DNA of 64,000 nt from Nilaparvata lugens (lineage: Eukaryota; Arthropoda; Insecta; Hemiptera; Delphacidae), in contig NC_052505.1 of the NCBI RefSeq assembly GCF_014356525.2, positions 7,814,171 to 7,878,170 of the forward strand. The letters are read 5' to 3'. Positions 43,601 to 57,520 of this stretch are shown one piece after another (the stretch's first letter is position 1; each line of letters opens with the position of its first letter). A program made the translations under genes and the position numbers. The notes beneath the pieces were generated by a model. It was not told the origin of the DNA, made no database searches, and was given only the letters and a program-made list of their open reading frames with translations.

Positions 43601-43873
43601 GGTTGTATTAATCAATAAAAATCTTTGAAACGAGACTATCAACAAAGTGTACCAATGAGCTATATAAGTGAACTATGATGATGAAAACTTATATTACGCA
43701 ATATTACGCATCCAGAAGTCATTGAAGTTCTCAATTACCTAATTAAATTTTACAGATGTGAAATGCGAAATCGTAATGTCTAATCTAGCTCTTATTGTCA
43801 TCCACGTACCTGGAAAATCAGTATTCTACAAAAGGTTTTCAAAATCGATGCAAAGTCAATGAATTTGAATCTT
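40620..43873. other. Host DNA; no gene seen
   Basis: About 3.2 kb. A 'cggtcagattgaccgat' palindrome-like phrase at about 42360 and 'cggtcaaaatgaccg' at about 42841 could be ends of an unidentified element. Low-complexity ATTT runs lie at about 42220-42320. Confidence 0.4.
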
Positions 43874-44100
43874 GAATGAAAAAGACTAAGATATTGTCAG
43901 AAAACCACTGATTTATTGAAATTAGAAAGACCGGTTTCGGTTATTACACCATTGTAATAAGAGTTTATCAGAGATTGACAATGGTGTAATAACCGAAACC
44001 GGTCTTTCTAATTTCAGTTGTCAAAAAACCACTGATTTATTGATAATTAGAAAGACCGGCTTCGGTTATTACACCATTGTCAATCTCTGATAAACTAAAA
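43874..44100. mobile_element. Fold-back repeat, family R2, complex copy
   Basis: The phrase 'attagaaagaccggtttcgg' occurs three times in alternating orientation (about 43921 +, 43978-44012 -, 44046 +), each with 'ttattacaccattgt'. The start GAATGAAAAAGACTAAG matches the simpler copy at 60410-60623. Confidence 0.7.
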
Positions 44101-47100
44101 CTAAATACAAGCGCAGCAGAATTTATACTAGTAGGCGAGTACTGCTATTGGTCGAGGGCATGAACGCCTGCCATTGGCCTAGCTAGACAGTCTCCTCCCA
44201 CTCAACGGTGTGACAAAATGACGGCTTAAGCAACAGAATCGCCATGATAATAAAATTTACTTTCAGTACAAAATAAGAACCAAGAACTTATTACTTGGTA
44301 AGTAATATTAGAGAAAATTAGAACTTGTACTTATTTCAATTGCAATACCCCAAAATAATATGCAGATTCAATACTCCTCCAATATGCACAACTCTCATAG
44401 TATCGATGAATAAATTCTATTCAATGGTTTTCAATGATTTCAGTTCGATTTTTAGCCAACGAATATGTCACCCTCTGTGATCATGACGTGTGATGAGCAA
44501 GAATAATGGCAGTTGAATAAATTTGAAAAATAAAAGATAATAATAATAATAGTAAAATAATTAATCGTTTTTTCCTATTATTTCAATAATTGTAATATTC
44601 ATGAATGATAGGAAAAGCCAGTACAAATTTCAATATTTGATTTATTTCTAGTGGAACCAAACAAACGGATATCAAGTTTAGAGTCGCTTCACAACTAAAA
44701 TTTTCTCAAATATTATTCGGATAAAGTTTACGTTGAATTTACTACTGTAAGAGTGATTCCAATCAACTAATTTTTCAATAATTTCATTGCTGCAGCAATA
44801 AGGTAGGCTAGAAGTAATAGTAGCAACAACAATAAATCAGCATTCCGTTAAGGTGGATTGTACGGCCGATTTCAGAGGTAATGTGATTTGAAAAGGTGAC
44901 ATTGTGAAGTGATTTTATTCTGTAAGTTTCTCGGTTGGATTTAACGCTACATTTGGAGCAGCAAATGAGTCGGATGAGATTAACTGTGATCTACTGTTTT
45001 CAATGTTGTGGATGTTCTTAAAAAGAGTCTCCTATCCAAGGAATTGTCCGTATCTTGAGTATCCAGCTACTATATGAATATTGTCAAATCATATCAAGCA
45101 TTATAAGAGCTTCGACCTCAGCTTCAAATAAAGTTTCAGATAGCTTCATCTCTCTCTATTTTGCTCTTCTATGCCTTCTGCCTCTAAAAAACTGAAGAAA
45201 TATTATATTCTGTCTGCAATAGAATAAAATATTATCTAATACATACGTGAAACTACATAATCAATTATCAACGTCGTCATCAGATTCCTAAACTTGGATC
45301 TCATTAGCCTGAGATGAAAGACTGTCAATTACTCGAATAAAGTTATTGATCAAGTGAGTATGAGGATAATTGTGTCCATTTGAAGTAAAATTAGTCTATA
45401 CAACTGTTAATGCTATCATAGTTGAGAGTTGATTATGGATTTTTAATTTCCAATCAAAATCTATTGCAAATTTTCCTTCAATAGATTACAGTGAATTCAT
45501 TGGGGGTCACAGCACAAGCTATCATATGTGTAGATTATCGTCCGAAAAAAGTGTTTCACATATTATTTTCATAAATTTTATTCACAGGTCAAAAATGGTC
45601 ATTAAGCTGTTGGTTAACAGTAGTGCATTGCAGATTGCTATATTTTTCTTTTTGGTTGTGTCCTGAAATGGATATTTCAACACCAATAGAACTAGGATAT
45701 AAGAATATTATTAGAATGCAAGCAGTGATTCAATCAAGCAAACTCCATTGAATCTAACCTAATCAATCGTTGGTCAGATACAGCTGAACAGTTTAATATT
45801 ATTATGGATATAAAAGAGGTTTTGATTGAAATTTCCACTTTAAAATAATAAAGTGTTGAGCTGACGTTTCCATAGTATCAATGACTTATCAATGATTATA
45901 ATTATCATAACTGTACTTCTAGATACAATAATTATTCGGAAATCTACCATAATCTACATAGAGTATTATTCTGAATCCACTCATCATCAAAGATTCTGTT
46001 GAGAGAAAACGTTTTCAAGAATCCTATAACAATTGCATTACAGAAGAACGTTACTAACTTATTGGTCGAGTTAATAATAGGAAGCCCTTGTAACATCAGG
46101 TTACTCATTCAACTCCCTCTGTAGCTTATTACTTATTCAGAACTCATCAATTATTAATAGCTTTGAACATGAAAGAGCTACATAATCTGATTAACAGTTC
46201 TGGATGTAAATGCATCATGATGCCTGGCATTGCTGATATTGCATTTTGGAAGATTAAATTTTGACCCACCTCATTGGATCAGTGTGATACACATCACTGT
46301 TAAAAATGTTCATTACTTCATATCTTCACTGTTCAAATCCATTCTGGAGTCTATGATTATTCTGTTTCTCGATTCATGAATCATTGGGAATCAATTATGT
46401 GCTAGTTTATATTGAAGATTAAAGTATCAGGATGGATATCAAAGCATCAAATGGAACAAAAGTTGTTGGACGAATATTAAGATGTGTTCTTGGTCATGTG
46501 TTGCTTTACCTGATAATCATGTATTGATTGATGGATACCATAATGTTAGCACTAAACATGAACGGATGCTCCAAGATGAAGCTTGAGGTGCACGTGTGAG
46601 AGTAAGCCCACTGTAGATTATTGAACACGGCCGAGAGGAATGTGTATTACATTGTATTGATCACTGATTCCGATACTGAGCCATATAGATAGAGTTACGT
46701 GAGTACATGGTCAGTTCTAATGATCTCAAATCTCAGTGCACGTGTACCAATATAATACTGAGCCTCCTTCAAAGCATCAATTGAGATTTAGATGATTCAG
46801 ATGAAACCAAATTATCACTTCGCATAATAATTTCAAAATTCTTTCTTTTTGACAAGAGACAACTCGACTCTTATGAAGTCTCACATTCAGCATTCATGCT
46901 TTGTTCAATTATTTTAGTAGAGTTTCAAAGTGATTCTTGCGTGGGGTTGTAAATATTTAGATTATGGATTTCCAGATGTAAGTATTATCTTCAAATCTTA
47001 CGACATTATTGATTTGTCTTCAACTTTTCTCGTATTTCACAATGTTATGGTAATAAGGATCTTGATTGTTTTTTTTATCACCGTTCTCTCGTGGGTAATG

Positions 47101-48039
47101 ATGCAGGGAACCTTGATCAATAACAAATTCCCTTTAGTTGTCATTTGGAAGGATGAAGAGGATAAGTTTCGCTGGCCCCTACCAAATCAATATGTTATGT
47201 TTTCTCATCAACTTCATCTATAGGAGAAAACTAATATGAGTTATTAGAATATTGCACAAAATTTCAAAAAGGTCACACAGTAAGATGTTGACAGTGAAAA
47301 AAGTTGTGCGACTCTAAAATTAGTCGAAGCAAGCCTCTATCTTACAAGAGTAAAGGTGAACCCATGTGATCTAACGTGAGCAAGTTGATTAATAGGGTCT
47401 GGCTTGAGGATAAGCTAATTCCAGCGAGATGACTGTGGGAGAAAGAGCGAAAGGTTAGTGTTTGGGACACCAATCCAAGCAGCGTTCACTTTATTGGTAG
47501 TGAGCCAAATCCGTTGAAATTTCTGTATTCTACCGCCGTTACTGTTATCTTTCGTTCTTTTTTTCAGCACGAATTTTTCTTGCTTGTTTCTCTATCGTAT
47601 GAAAACGTTTGGAAAGAGAACAGAAAAATTACAGCACGATAAAAATGACTTGTGTTATCGCAGGTGAAATTAATGAACTGAACGAAACTATGGAACTTCG
47701 ATTACTCTAATAAATCAGCGGGTATTCTTCGATAATGGGGACTTCCACTATTAAATTTTAATCGAGTAGAAAATGTTTCATTCACTGAAATAATTTCGAG
47801 TGTTCGCTATTATTTGGTCAAGGCACGTCACAACGAAGAAGTTTAATTATCTGTTATCCTATCATACCAAGTGAATTAGTAATTGTAATTGACTAGGGAT
47901 TTATATGAACATCTATCCGATTGATCCAATTTACATCAATTATGTATAATGATATAGAAATAGACCCAAGATAATCTTAAAATTGAGGCTTTTTTAAACA
48001 TATATTTGAAAGTTGTGTATTAAAGTACCGTAGGTGGGG
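44101..48039. other. No gene seen
   Basis: About 3.9 kb of AT-rich DNA. A 97-codon frame at 46930-47223 has a hydrophobic stretch but no start context or similarity I recognise; not called as a gene. Confidence 0.45.
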
Positions 48040-48186
48040 AATGAATGACCAAAGAGTGTAGTATTGTTTACCAATAGATGATAGGAATTAATAACAAGTG
48101 ATTGACGATGTGAACAGACATCCATGCCTACCGATGGGATCCGAACCCACGACAGTCATTCGTCCAGCCGCCTGACTGAGTTAGTT
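48040..48186 (-). mobile_element. tRNA-derived SINE-like sequence
   Basis: On the minus strand: 'taactcagtcaggcgg' (A-box-like) then 'gtgggttcggatcccat' (B-box-like, GGTTCGGATCCC) about 40 nt later, the layout of an internal RNA polymerase III promoter. It does not fold as a clean tRNA in my reading, so it is called a SINE head and not a tRNA gene. The 3' limit is uncertain. Confidence 0.5.
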
Positions 48187-48549
48187 CTATGTAGTATATA
48201 ATGGTAGTCTCGTATTCAAAGAATGTTTGTTTGTGGAATCAACTATTCTATTCCCAAATTCTGATAATGAATAACATGTCCGGAAAAAGGATGTTTTTAG
48301 AAGTTTCAAGTAGTTCCAAAATTATCTACCAGGTTTAGTGGTTTTGTATATTTTGTTGATCCATGAATTCTTGCACACTGTGGTGTACACTTCCAATTGA
48401 ATATTCTAAACTGTCTTTTGAAGATGTCCATGTTACCAGATTCTCTAATATAAGAAAAATGTCTAGGATGAATCACTATATTAATATCTGAATGAATGTT
48501 ATATTTCAACATATCTTCGAAGCAATTACTGGAAGCTATGATAAACCAT

Positions 48550-49880
48550 TGACAGAAATCTGTCTTCACAGCTGAATATAATCCTATAAACGATGCACTT
48601 TTCTCGGTTGTAGATGAAATATTGTCATCTGTGGATAAAAAAATGAAAGTGTATGGGTTGATAGCAGATCTCTCAAAAGCTTTCGACCTGGTAAATGTTG
48701 AGATCATGATGAACAAGCTGCAACTGTATGGATTTGATGGCGCTGTCCTTAGATGGTTCTTTTCATATTTTGACAAAAGGTATCAGCAGGTTGTTATTGA
48801 CTCCCACTTGTATGAGTATCATTCTGATTGGATGAGAACAAGAAGTGGGGTCCCCCAGGGATCAGTACTCGGCCCCCTGCTTTTTGTTCTCTATATAAAT
48901 GACTTGCCTTCCTACCTTGATCCAGCTAGGAGTGTTTTGTATGCGGACGATGTAAGCATCTTACTGAAAAGCAATAGCCAGCCAAATGCTGAACTAGAGA
49001 GCAAAACAGCCCTTATTAAATTACAAAAATGGCTATCAGCCAATATGTTGATTTTGAATAAGGATAAAACTAAAGAAATACCTTTCCGAACTACTAAAGA
49101 AGGCAGCTTGAAAATTGATGGTCATAAAATAGAATCTGTAAATAGTATAAGAGTACTGGGGTGGTGATTGACTCTGATCTTTCTTGGAGACCCCATCTGG
49201 ATAGCCTGAAAACAAAACTTAACTCAGCAATTTTGTTCTGAGAAACCTGAAAACTTCTCTTGATTCAATGGCTCTGAAGAGTGTATATTTCGCTTTGTTC
49301 CACTCCCATTTAAACTATGGAATAATTTTTTGGGGAAATTCTAGTAGTGTAGTGGAAGTGTTCAGATTGCAGAAGTGGGCATTGAGGGTGATGATGGGAG
49401 AATCAATTAGAACAAGTTGTCGGCCCTACTTTAAAGCACTTGGTATTCTACCACTCCCAAGTCAATATATCCTAGAAACAGTCTGCTTTATAAAGAAACA
49501 CATAACGAATTAAATACAGGCGAAACATTTCATCAATATCCAACCAGATTCAGAAATAATTTAAGAGAAGATGCTCATCAAAGTGCTATGTATGAGAGAG
49601 GTGTAAGAAGTTCAGGTATCCGGATGTACAACATATTGCCCTCTCACATAAAAGATACTTCTGGAAAGGTTTTCAGATTTTTATTAAAAAAAGAGTTGCT
49701 GTCCATTTGCGCTTACTCAGTGGAGGAGTATAGAAATTATTATAAACCTCAAAATGGAGGTTTACGTAGGTAGATGATAACATTTTATGTTTGACTAATG
49801 AAAAATTGACATATCCTTATACCCCTTTATCAGGTGGTCAGTGGATGAAAATAAATAAATAAAATAAATAAATAAATCCA
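48550..49880 (+). pseudogene. LINE reverse transcriptase remnant (Jockey/CR1-like)
   Basis: From about 48553 the reading includes DLSKAFDLV (motif A region), SGVPQGSVLGPLLFVLYIND (motif B) and VLYADDVSI (catalytic YADD, motif C), then KLQKWLSANMLILNKDKT. Frame shifts occur near 49155 and 49240, and a stop at 49513, after which the usual C-terminal region continues (ALFHSHLNYGIIFWGNSSS; YERGVRSSGIRMYNILPSHI) to a stop at 49773. An (AAATA)n tail at 49849-49877 marks the 3' end. The endonuclease and N-terminal RT are missing. Dead copy. Confidence 0.85.
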
Positions 49881-50260
49881 TTAATTTTGTTCAATGTGAT
49901 GTAATCTGTAATCTCATATTGGTATTGAAATGAAACGTATTCCATACAACTACATCGACGCTATTAACTCATCAGAATTGAACTTCAACCATGATAGTGA
50001 TAATGAGACTCTTTTCATGACAATCTATTACTTGCAATCAGGCTCCTATTTTCGGAATCAAAAAATGAAGACATCAGATTCCATAGCCTGGAGTTAGAGA
50101 TCTGACCATGATACTCATGATAGTGGTTGAGTGTTTGAAAATTTTGATGTGTCAGTCAGTATGATGATCATGAGTATTCTACTTTCTCATAACCATGTTT
50201 ATATCTTACTTACGTGCCTTCCCACTCTCGATTATCTCCATCCAAATTTTTACTTTCCTT
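49881..50260. other. No gene seen
   Basis: Short AT-rich spacer between the LINE tail and the next repeat. Confidence 0.5.
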
Positions 50261-50385
50261 GCCCTATTTACCATAGGTAAGAAAAGTATTGCTCTCCGAA
50301 AAAAACTAAGGTACCCCAATTTCTAAATTTCTATACGTTTCAAGGTCCCCTGAGTCCAAAAAAGTGGTTTTTGGGTATTGGTCTT

Positions 50386-50447
<62 letters not shown>

Positions 50448-50995
50448 AGTGTATGTGCGTCTGTGTACACGATATCTCATCTCCCAATTAACGGAATGAC
50501 TTGAAATTTGGAACGTAAGGTCCTTACACTATAAGGATCCGACACGAACAATTTCGATCAAATGCAATTCAAGATGGCGGCTAAAATGGCGAAAATGTTG
50601 TCAAAAACAGGGCTTTTCGCGATTTTCTCGAAAACGGCTCCAACGATTATGATCAAATTCATACCTAAAAAAGTCATTGATGAGCTCTATCGACTGCCAC
50701 AAGTCCCATATCTGTGAAAATTCCAGGAGCACTGCCCCATCTACGCAAAGTGTTATTTGAGATTCCCAATTATCAGGCTTCAGATACAATTTAAACAAAA
50801 TAATTCTCAAAAACGGCTCCAACGATTTCGATTAAATTTATACCAAAAATAGTAATTGATAAGCTCTATCAGCTGACACAAGTCTCATATCTGTAAAACT
50901 TTCAGGAGCTCCGCCCCATCTATGCAAAGTTCGATTTTAGATTCCCAAATATCAGGCTTCAGATAAAATTCAAACAAAAAATTTTGAGTGGAAAA
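50261..50995 (+). repeat. Interspersed repeat with TG microsatellite and 179-bp tandem units
   Basis: Includes 'ggtaagaaaagtattgctct', 'aaggtaccccaatttctaaa', the (TG)n run, then two tandem units starting AAAACGGCTCCAACGAT at 50631 and 50810 (period 179 bp). 18520-18640 is a fragment of the same family. It gives spurious frames only. Confidence 0.75.
50389..50444 (+). repeat. (TG)n microsatellite, about 28 units
   Basis: Uninterrupted TG dinucleotides. Confidence 0.98.
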
Positions 50996-52486
50996 GATTG
51001 AGCATGAAAATCTCTACAATTGATGTTCAGAAACATTTTCACCTAAAATTGAAAATAAGCTCGAAATTCGAGAAAATGTGATTATCCAATTGCAAACTGT
51101 TGGCAACTGTTGATTCTATTAAATGATTCACTATGAAAAGATAACAGACCTCGTATGATCCAGCGTTATTGTCCTGTCACCAGCTGACTCAGATCTTTGT
51201 TAATAAGTAGACTTGAGATGCGCGGGAACACTAGCGTCAGGTGATCAATTCTCATAACGGCAAGGAAAGTTGTGTGAGTGCGCCACACCAGATTTTTTTT
51301 TCTCCATATTATATACAGTAATTATTTTCTTAATTTATATTTTGTAAATTCATCCATAATTTCGCTGTATTGTAAGCTATTGTATATAAGTGTATAAGCC
51401 AGTATGGATTGTAATCTACATAAATAAAGTACTCAATCAATCCAAATCCTCCTCTTCAAGTCCAATCATCCGAAAAGATACTCACAGTTACAAGATTTCC
51501 GAAATAATTTTTCCCATTTAATATACATAATTCACATTTCATATTTAATTTATTCATGCAGTGGTCATTATACACCTCTGTCAAAAACACTAATTTTTTC
51601 AAAAGCTTTTTCTTATTACAGTGTGCTTGGCACTCGAGAGATTCCAAGTGAAGATTTTCTATTTAAGTCGCTGATTAATAATCGGATCTACATTCTTGTT
51701 AGTGGAGCAAGCATTTATCGGCGCTATTCACCATTCATCTTGAGACGCTGATGAGAAATGTCGGCCCTTGGCTGGGTGTGCAGCTCTACTCTGTTCTCTG
51801 TTCGACTTGTGCCCTATTTGACACTTCACCCCTTGATTTACAAGGCATTTGCCAGCTTGTTATCGCTTCATCAGTTCGCGAGGTGTTGGAGCTACGCTGG
51901 CTGCCAAGTCAGATGCCAGACCAGGACCGGGAACACTGCTTCATTGTCTAGCTGTGCGTGCCCATACCCGCTTCGGTTCCGCTTGTTAAATCCCAATTCG
52001 GACAGAAAGTTTGTCACCGAAAAAGATTCCACCCATTGATAGAACGACGACGACTGAGCCAAGATTTATTCGACTACACGATTAAGTACAGTGTCTCTCC
52101 ATTATCATCCACTAAAATAGACACGTAGGATATTGTCGCTGCCTCCAACACACAAATAATCTAAGTCACAATCTCGCCCCATCATCACTGACAGAGTTAT
52201 ATTCCGTGTAATTGACTTTATCCGGGACTGATAGGAGCTTTATTTCAGTCTTCTGTTTTCGAGGAAAATCTTGTTCCTGATATTTCTAGAGTTAGGAGGA
52301 AGTGACACATCAATATAGGCCCACATAGAAGGCCTCTGTACCGGGTCAAAATATTTATTACTGGCTTAATTTCAGCTTCACTCCAATGAAGTGATAATCA
52401 TTGATAGATAATCTATGAAGATATCTCAATTATTAGAATCGACGAGCTGTGATTATGAATGGTAGCTCATATATGATTCTCTTAGC
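50996..52486. other. No gene seen; possible retroposon tail at about 51260-51430
   Basis: 'gtgcgccacaccagattttt' followed by AT-rich DNA and 'ctacataaataaagtactc' looks like the 3' end of a short retroposon. The rest is unassigned. Confidence 0.4.
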
Positions 52487-52630
52487 GCCGTTTGCACAGT
52501 GACAGTTCAAACTACATTTTATTTTAAACTGGATTAAATCCGTATCAAGTCTCGTTTGTTGTGATATGATTCATTTTGAGTTTAAGCCACCAGCTGATCA
52601 ACCAGCTTTGACTGTAAAAACGGCCCTTAA
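52487..52630 (+). repeat. Short interspersed repeat, family R1
   Basis: GCCGTTTGCACAGTGACAG at the start and ACGGCCCTTAA at the end. Same family as 1351-1503. Confidence 0.6.
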
Positions 52631-54055
52631 AGGATCAAATTTGCTAATACAATGAGGAGATTCATAAGGTAGACTATTTATTTCATGGATTAGAAGTTTT
52701 TCCTTATTCCAACCTCTTCACCTTGATCCCTGATGGAAAACACTCCGATGATTTATTAGCAAATAAAAAAATCAATATCGTTCAATTGAAGTGACATGGA
52801 GCCGCAAGAAAGTGCAAAATGCAAACTTCATATTAAGTTTGATGAAATAATTGAAACTTTCATCCTTAAACTAGCATTATCTACAATCAGAAATTTGGTA
52901 TTTAACAACAATTCGTATATGAACACTAAACTCCATTATTTGGGCTTCTACGAGAAAAAATATAGACTGAAGAATAAAGGATAGTATTCCTGGTTCCGTA
53001 GTAGCAGCAGCTTACATGCTAAATATATATTTATTCTCTGTTATACATATGGCTATCATCAGCTTCTCCCAGTGATGTAATAACAGACCTATTTCTCAAT
53101 CTGAACAGCTCAGTTACCAAACAAAAATATAAAGACTATACAAATAAATTTGAGAATTTAGTAGCGACCAGGTTGGAGTTTACACAGTGACATATTTCTC
53201 GGTTATTCTAATCTTGGGGTCTGCGGAGACATTTGTTTTTCAAATATAGCACTCCTGTGAGTTGGCTTGCAATCAAGACTTTCAGTAGAAAGACTGTGTC
53301 AACGTTATGCACAGAAACAGATATGATGAGCAGGAACAAAATTCTCGATCCGAAGTTCTCACCTTCTTAATATCAAATAATTCATCAATGCTAAAATGAT
53401 ATTATGGGAAATGAATGGAATTTGAATTTGCTTATTTTCGGCTCGAAAGTATTTTTTTTATCCAGCACTTCTTCTCATCTTCTCGGATGAATACCGTAAA
53501 TCAGTCTTGTTAATTATATTGGTTGGTATGGAGGTCAATATCGTGGGGAAATGTAGGCCAATGTAGTATCTGAACCGATGAATTGTTCTTGATGAATGGT
53601 TGATATACTTGGGAATCTCCACTGAAATTTTACAACTCTTGAACCTCATTTAGTTTAGAATTTGATAGAATCTATATAGAATATCTGGGGTTCACGCAGA
53701 TGAATAGAGTCTAGGTGGAGGTTTCAGAGGTTTGCCTTGGACAATACCTACTGTAATAAACTGTAACAATACTGTAATATTATTTTGAAATACCTCTACG
53801 TGATCGGCTTATTGAAAGATGTCTTAGATTTTCCATCAAAGGCATCGATCGTTATTTTTATGGATATGAATAATGAGACTGACCTAAATAAAACGTATCA
53901 GTTTATTGTTAGATGTTTATACAGCTCAGAGTTTTTGTATATCCTCGATTTCTTCATCATCTTAATTCTTCATCGTTAATCGGACGCAGATAATTCAATC
54001 AATAGCTAATATCATTAACAGACTCTTCCACTAATCTCAAAAGCATATGGAAGTT
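52631..54055. other. No gene seen
   Basis: Non-coding, AT-rich; no recognisable element. Confidence 0.5.
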
Positions 54056-54687
54056 AAGGGTGTGCAAAGTCCAAAAATACACTTTCCACTCGTTATATTT
54101 TTTTGAGTTTTTTGATTTGTATATCATTAAGCTATCAAAATGTAAGAGTTTTCTCAGGAAAATATTATTTTCCGATCATTACTTTTTGAGATATGAGCGC
54201 CTGAAGTTTGAATTTCTGGGACAGAACATTTTAAATTCGGTAAGATATAAATCCATGAGATTCAGAGGATGGATTCTTCATGATTTTGTTGATCTAGTAA
54301 AATAAACATTTTCTGAAAATATCAATTTTTGAAAAAGTTATTCAATTTACCAGAAATAACTCACAAAAAGTTATTTTTGGTTATTTTTAGTAAATTGAAT
54401 AACTATCTTAAAAATGATTTTTTTTCAGGAATTTTTTGTTTTACTAGATTAACAATACCATGAAGAATCTATCCTCTAAATATCATGGATTTATCTCTTA
54501 CAGAATTTGAAATGTTCTGTCCCAAAAAATTAAACTTTAGGTGCTCATATCTCAAAAAGTAATGATCGGAATAAAAAATGTTTTTCTGAGAAAACTTTTT
54601 CATTTTGATAGCTTAATGATATACAAATCGAAAAACTTTGGAAAATATCACCAGTAGAAAGTTTATTTTCAGCCTTTGCACAGCCTT
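54056..54687. mobile_element. Long fold-back element (about 632 bp)
   Basis: The two halves are imperfect inverted copies: AAGGGTGTGCAAAG at the left end pairs with CTTTGCACAGCCTT at the right end, and matching blocks ('tcattacttttt', 'gagatatgagc', 'gggacagaacattt') run inward to a centre near 54370. Non-coding, MITE-like. Confidence 0.75.
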
Positions 54688-56554
54688 AATGAGGGAACGA
54701 TTTGTTCTACTTTTCTTAATCGACTGATTGTGATCAATGAATGATCCTGAGAAGTAGTCTATTGAAAAGAGTTGATGAGAGACACGATTGAAATGTTCCC
54801 ATAAAAACAAGTTTTACTGGAGTGCATCCGAAGTGGTACTTAATGGATGGCTAGTTTGCTATGAAATCTAGAACGGTGATAACAATTTTTCTGAATATAT
54901 ACAAATCAGGAAAGCGGGATTTTCTGGATTATCCAATTCTCAAATCTCACGTGCACACTACAACTTTGTATGAGAATTGTTATGACAATGGCCGAACTGC
55001 ACTGTAGTCGATTGGTGTGCCACGAGAGACTACAATTCAAAGTAATACCTTATCTTTATTGCTTTATTCAAGAGTATTAGGAACGGAATGTGTACATAGA
55101 TGAAGCAGAAGTAATGCTTGGAATGATAGAGAGTCACTGAAGTCCAGTGGAAGTTTTTATTACTCTGGGAGTTCAATACGGGCCCCTAAAATAATAAAAA
55201 TCTGAACTGGAATAATACAAACCATAACTGTACGTTGCATTGGTGGTCATAAATTATAGAGGTAGGCTCTGTTTTCTCGGCAATACCATGCAGGAGAATG
55301 TCATGAACGATGAGAGCTGGATTCCGGCTGTGTCCGTTTTATTATGCAAGGCTATACTCCCAGCTGCAAAAACAAGATCGATGTGTGACGGACTGTTACA
55401 AATATAACGAACGCAATTTCAATGTTCGAAATCGTTCAGAGCTCATTCTTATTCAGCTCTTTCATGTGACTCCGATTGACCAACAACTGTATCTCAGATG
55501 AGACTCAGAATTAGAATAAACAGAAATGGGTTAGGAAATTGGAGATAATAACTTTGAGGATTCTCTCATCATATAAAATTATGGAGGATTAGCTAGAAAT
55601 TCCAAAATGAGAATTGACAATGAAGTCATTCGCTGGCTTAATACATTGGCCATTCTAGAGTGGAGATATCATTCATGAAACTGTGTCGTTTCTTAAGATG
55701 CATAGTATTGAACTTTAGATATTATTCTGTTTTGAAATATTTTCTATTTTATTTTTTAACTTTGGACTACCCGTACCAGTGACAATGAAAATCCTGTTGT
55801 TCTTACCTGAATTGTATTTGTATATGATTGAATAAATAAATGAATAAATTATACCTTTCTTGTCATACTCGTGCAGATATCCTTCACGCACAAGATTGGA
55901 TAATTGAATAGCTTTTAACTGGAATCCTAAACATTTGTTTCAGTTACATGTAATTACATAACTTTATTAACAAATTTACCTAGAAAACATTATTCCTTGG
56001 TAAATATCTAAAGTGCCTAGAAAACATTTGCTAATGTACCTAGAACCTAGATAACATTTAGGGAGGATCCTCAGGAAGTTGAAGCTATGTGGTCTCTTTT
56101 CTACTTTGTAATTTATCAATACAAATTTGAAATATCACAATATTGTTATTATAATGGTCTATGAGAAGCGTGATAATTTCATTTGAAAGTTTGTACCGTA
56201 CTTGAACTCCCTCAGAGGTTAAATTATTACATATTATGAAAAATAATGTTCTTTGCTATCAGTTTTTATTTAGTTCTTCTTTTTTGAACAAGTATAACCA
56301 GTCATGATATATATACATGACATATATAAACATGACAGTTTATAACTTATCTGGAAGGCTTCCATCGTATGTATTCAGCCCCTCAGTTCGTCTTGTATAA
56401 TAATACTTGGACAGTGAACTCTCATTCTTCGCAAAGCTTGTTGAATGAATTTCAATTCACTATTTCACAATGTTCTGTATAAGTATGCTCTTGTATGGGG
56501 TAATATTCAATATAAAAAAATTGAAGTCAGTTTAAAAGCAATTTTACAAGTTTC
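54688..56554. other. No gene seen
   Basis: AT-rich. 'gattgaataaataaatgaataaat' at about 55829-55852 may be another retroelement tail. Confidence 0.45.
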
Positions 56555-56786
56555 AAGATCAAGTTATACATCAAATTTACCGAAATTTTAATTTCTCAAC
56601 TTTCTTCAGAAAAACACACTCTAATTTCGATTGAAATGTTTTCTTGTCGAATCACAGATGAATAAAGATCAAGATCAAGTTATACATCAAATTTACCGAA
56701 ATTTTAATTTCTCAATTTTCTTCAGAAAAACACACTCTAATTTCGATTGAAATGTTTTCTTGTCGAATCACAGATGAATAAAGTAG
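56555..56786 (+). repeat. Tandem duplication, period 116 bp, 2 copies
   Basis: 'aagatcaagttatacatc' at 56555 and 56671. The copies differ by one base that I noticed (ctcaactttc / ctcaattttc). Confidence 0.9.
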
Positions 56787-57520
56787 TCGATTGACAAACC
56801 GATTTGATTGAAATCTGCAGTCATAATACAGTTTTCAATCTAGTGAGACAAATCAGAGTGATATTCATTCCTAAACTGATAAAGATAGACTCTAATCAGA
56901 GTGCTAGCAAAGCGATGCTATCGATTTAAGATGTAATTTAACCACGATGAGTAATTAATTCATGGCGTCGCTTTTCAAAATCGACATCCACCCGGACTGT
57001 CAAAGCGAGAGAGACTCATGAAGTTCCGGTTCTTAGCAAACTTCCCTCCCTCGTTAAGTAATTTCTGGCTTCTTCGAGCTTCTTTCAGCCTGCTCATTTT
57101 TCGCCTCTCCATTACAAAGTGGATAAGAATCAATTTTCAGAGACGATGTTTAGAAGGCGTGCACTTTGAAAATGTCCTGTTTCGAACGTGTGACGTCATT
57201 ACTACTGTCATCAAAGAGTTTTCCTGTCGGTTTATCATAGCGAGCTCACCCACCTGAAGTAATTGTTTTTTATCAGAAGCGCAACGGTGGAAGTCGTTTC
57301 AAGAATGGAGGGGCGAGATAGAAAGAGATAGGCTCGCTCGTCACTGCGCAGTTTGCTTCCTATTGAAAACATCAACAGGACTTTTGCAATGAGTCAGGTT
57401 TAGTGAGCAACCCACACATAACTGTCTGGCAATTATTTCAGAGAATGAAGTTCGTTCACTTTTCCTGAGTGATAGGTCATTCACATTTTGTAGAAAAACG
57501 GATGAATTCAACTGAGATAA
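56787..57520. other. No gene seen
   Basis: No repeat or coding exon recognised. Confidence 0.45.

Noticed and set aside
46930..47223. 97-codon frame with a hydrophobic segment as a small membrane protein
   Set aside because: AT-rich DNA yields such segments by chance; no supporting context.
48110..48186. Functional tRNA gene
   Set aside because: Box-like motifs are present but I could not form acceptor and anticodon stems; a SINE is more likely.
48306..48776. 156-codon minus-strand frame
   Set aside because: Antisense to the LINE reverse transcriptase over part of its length, with no recognisable motif.
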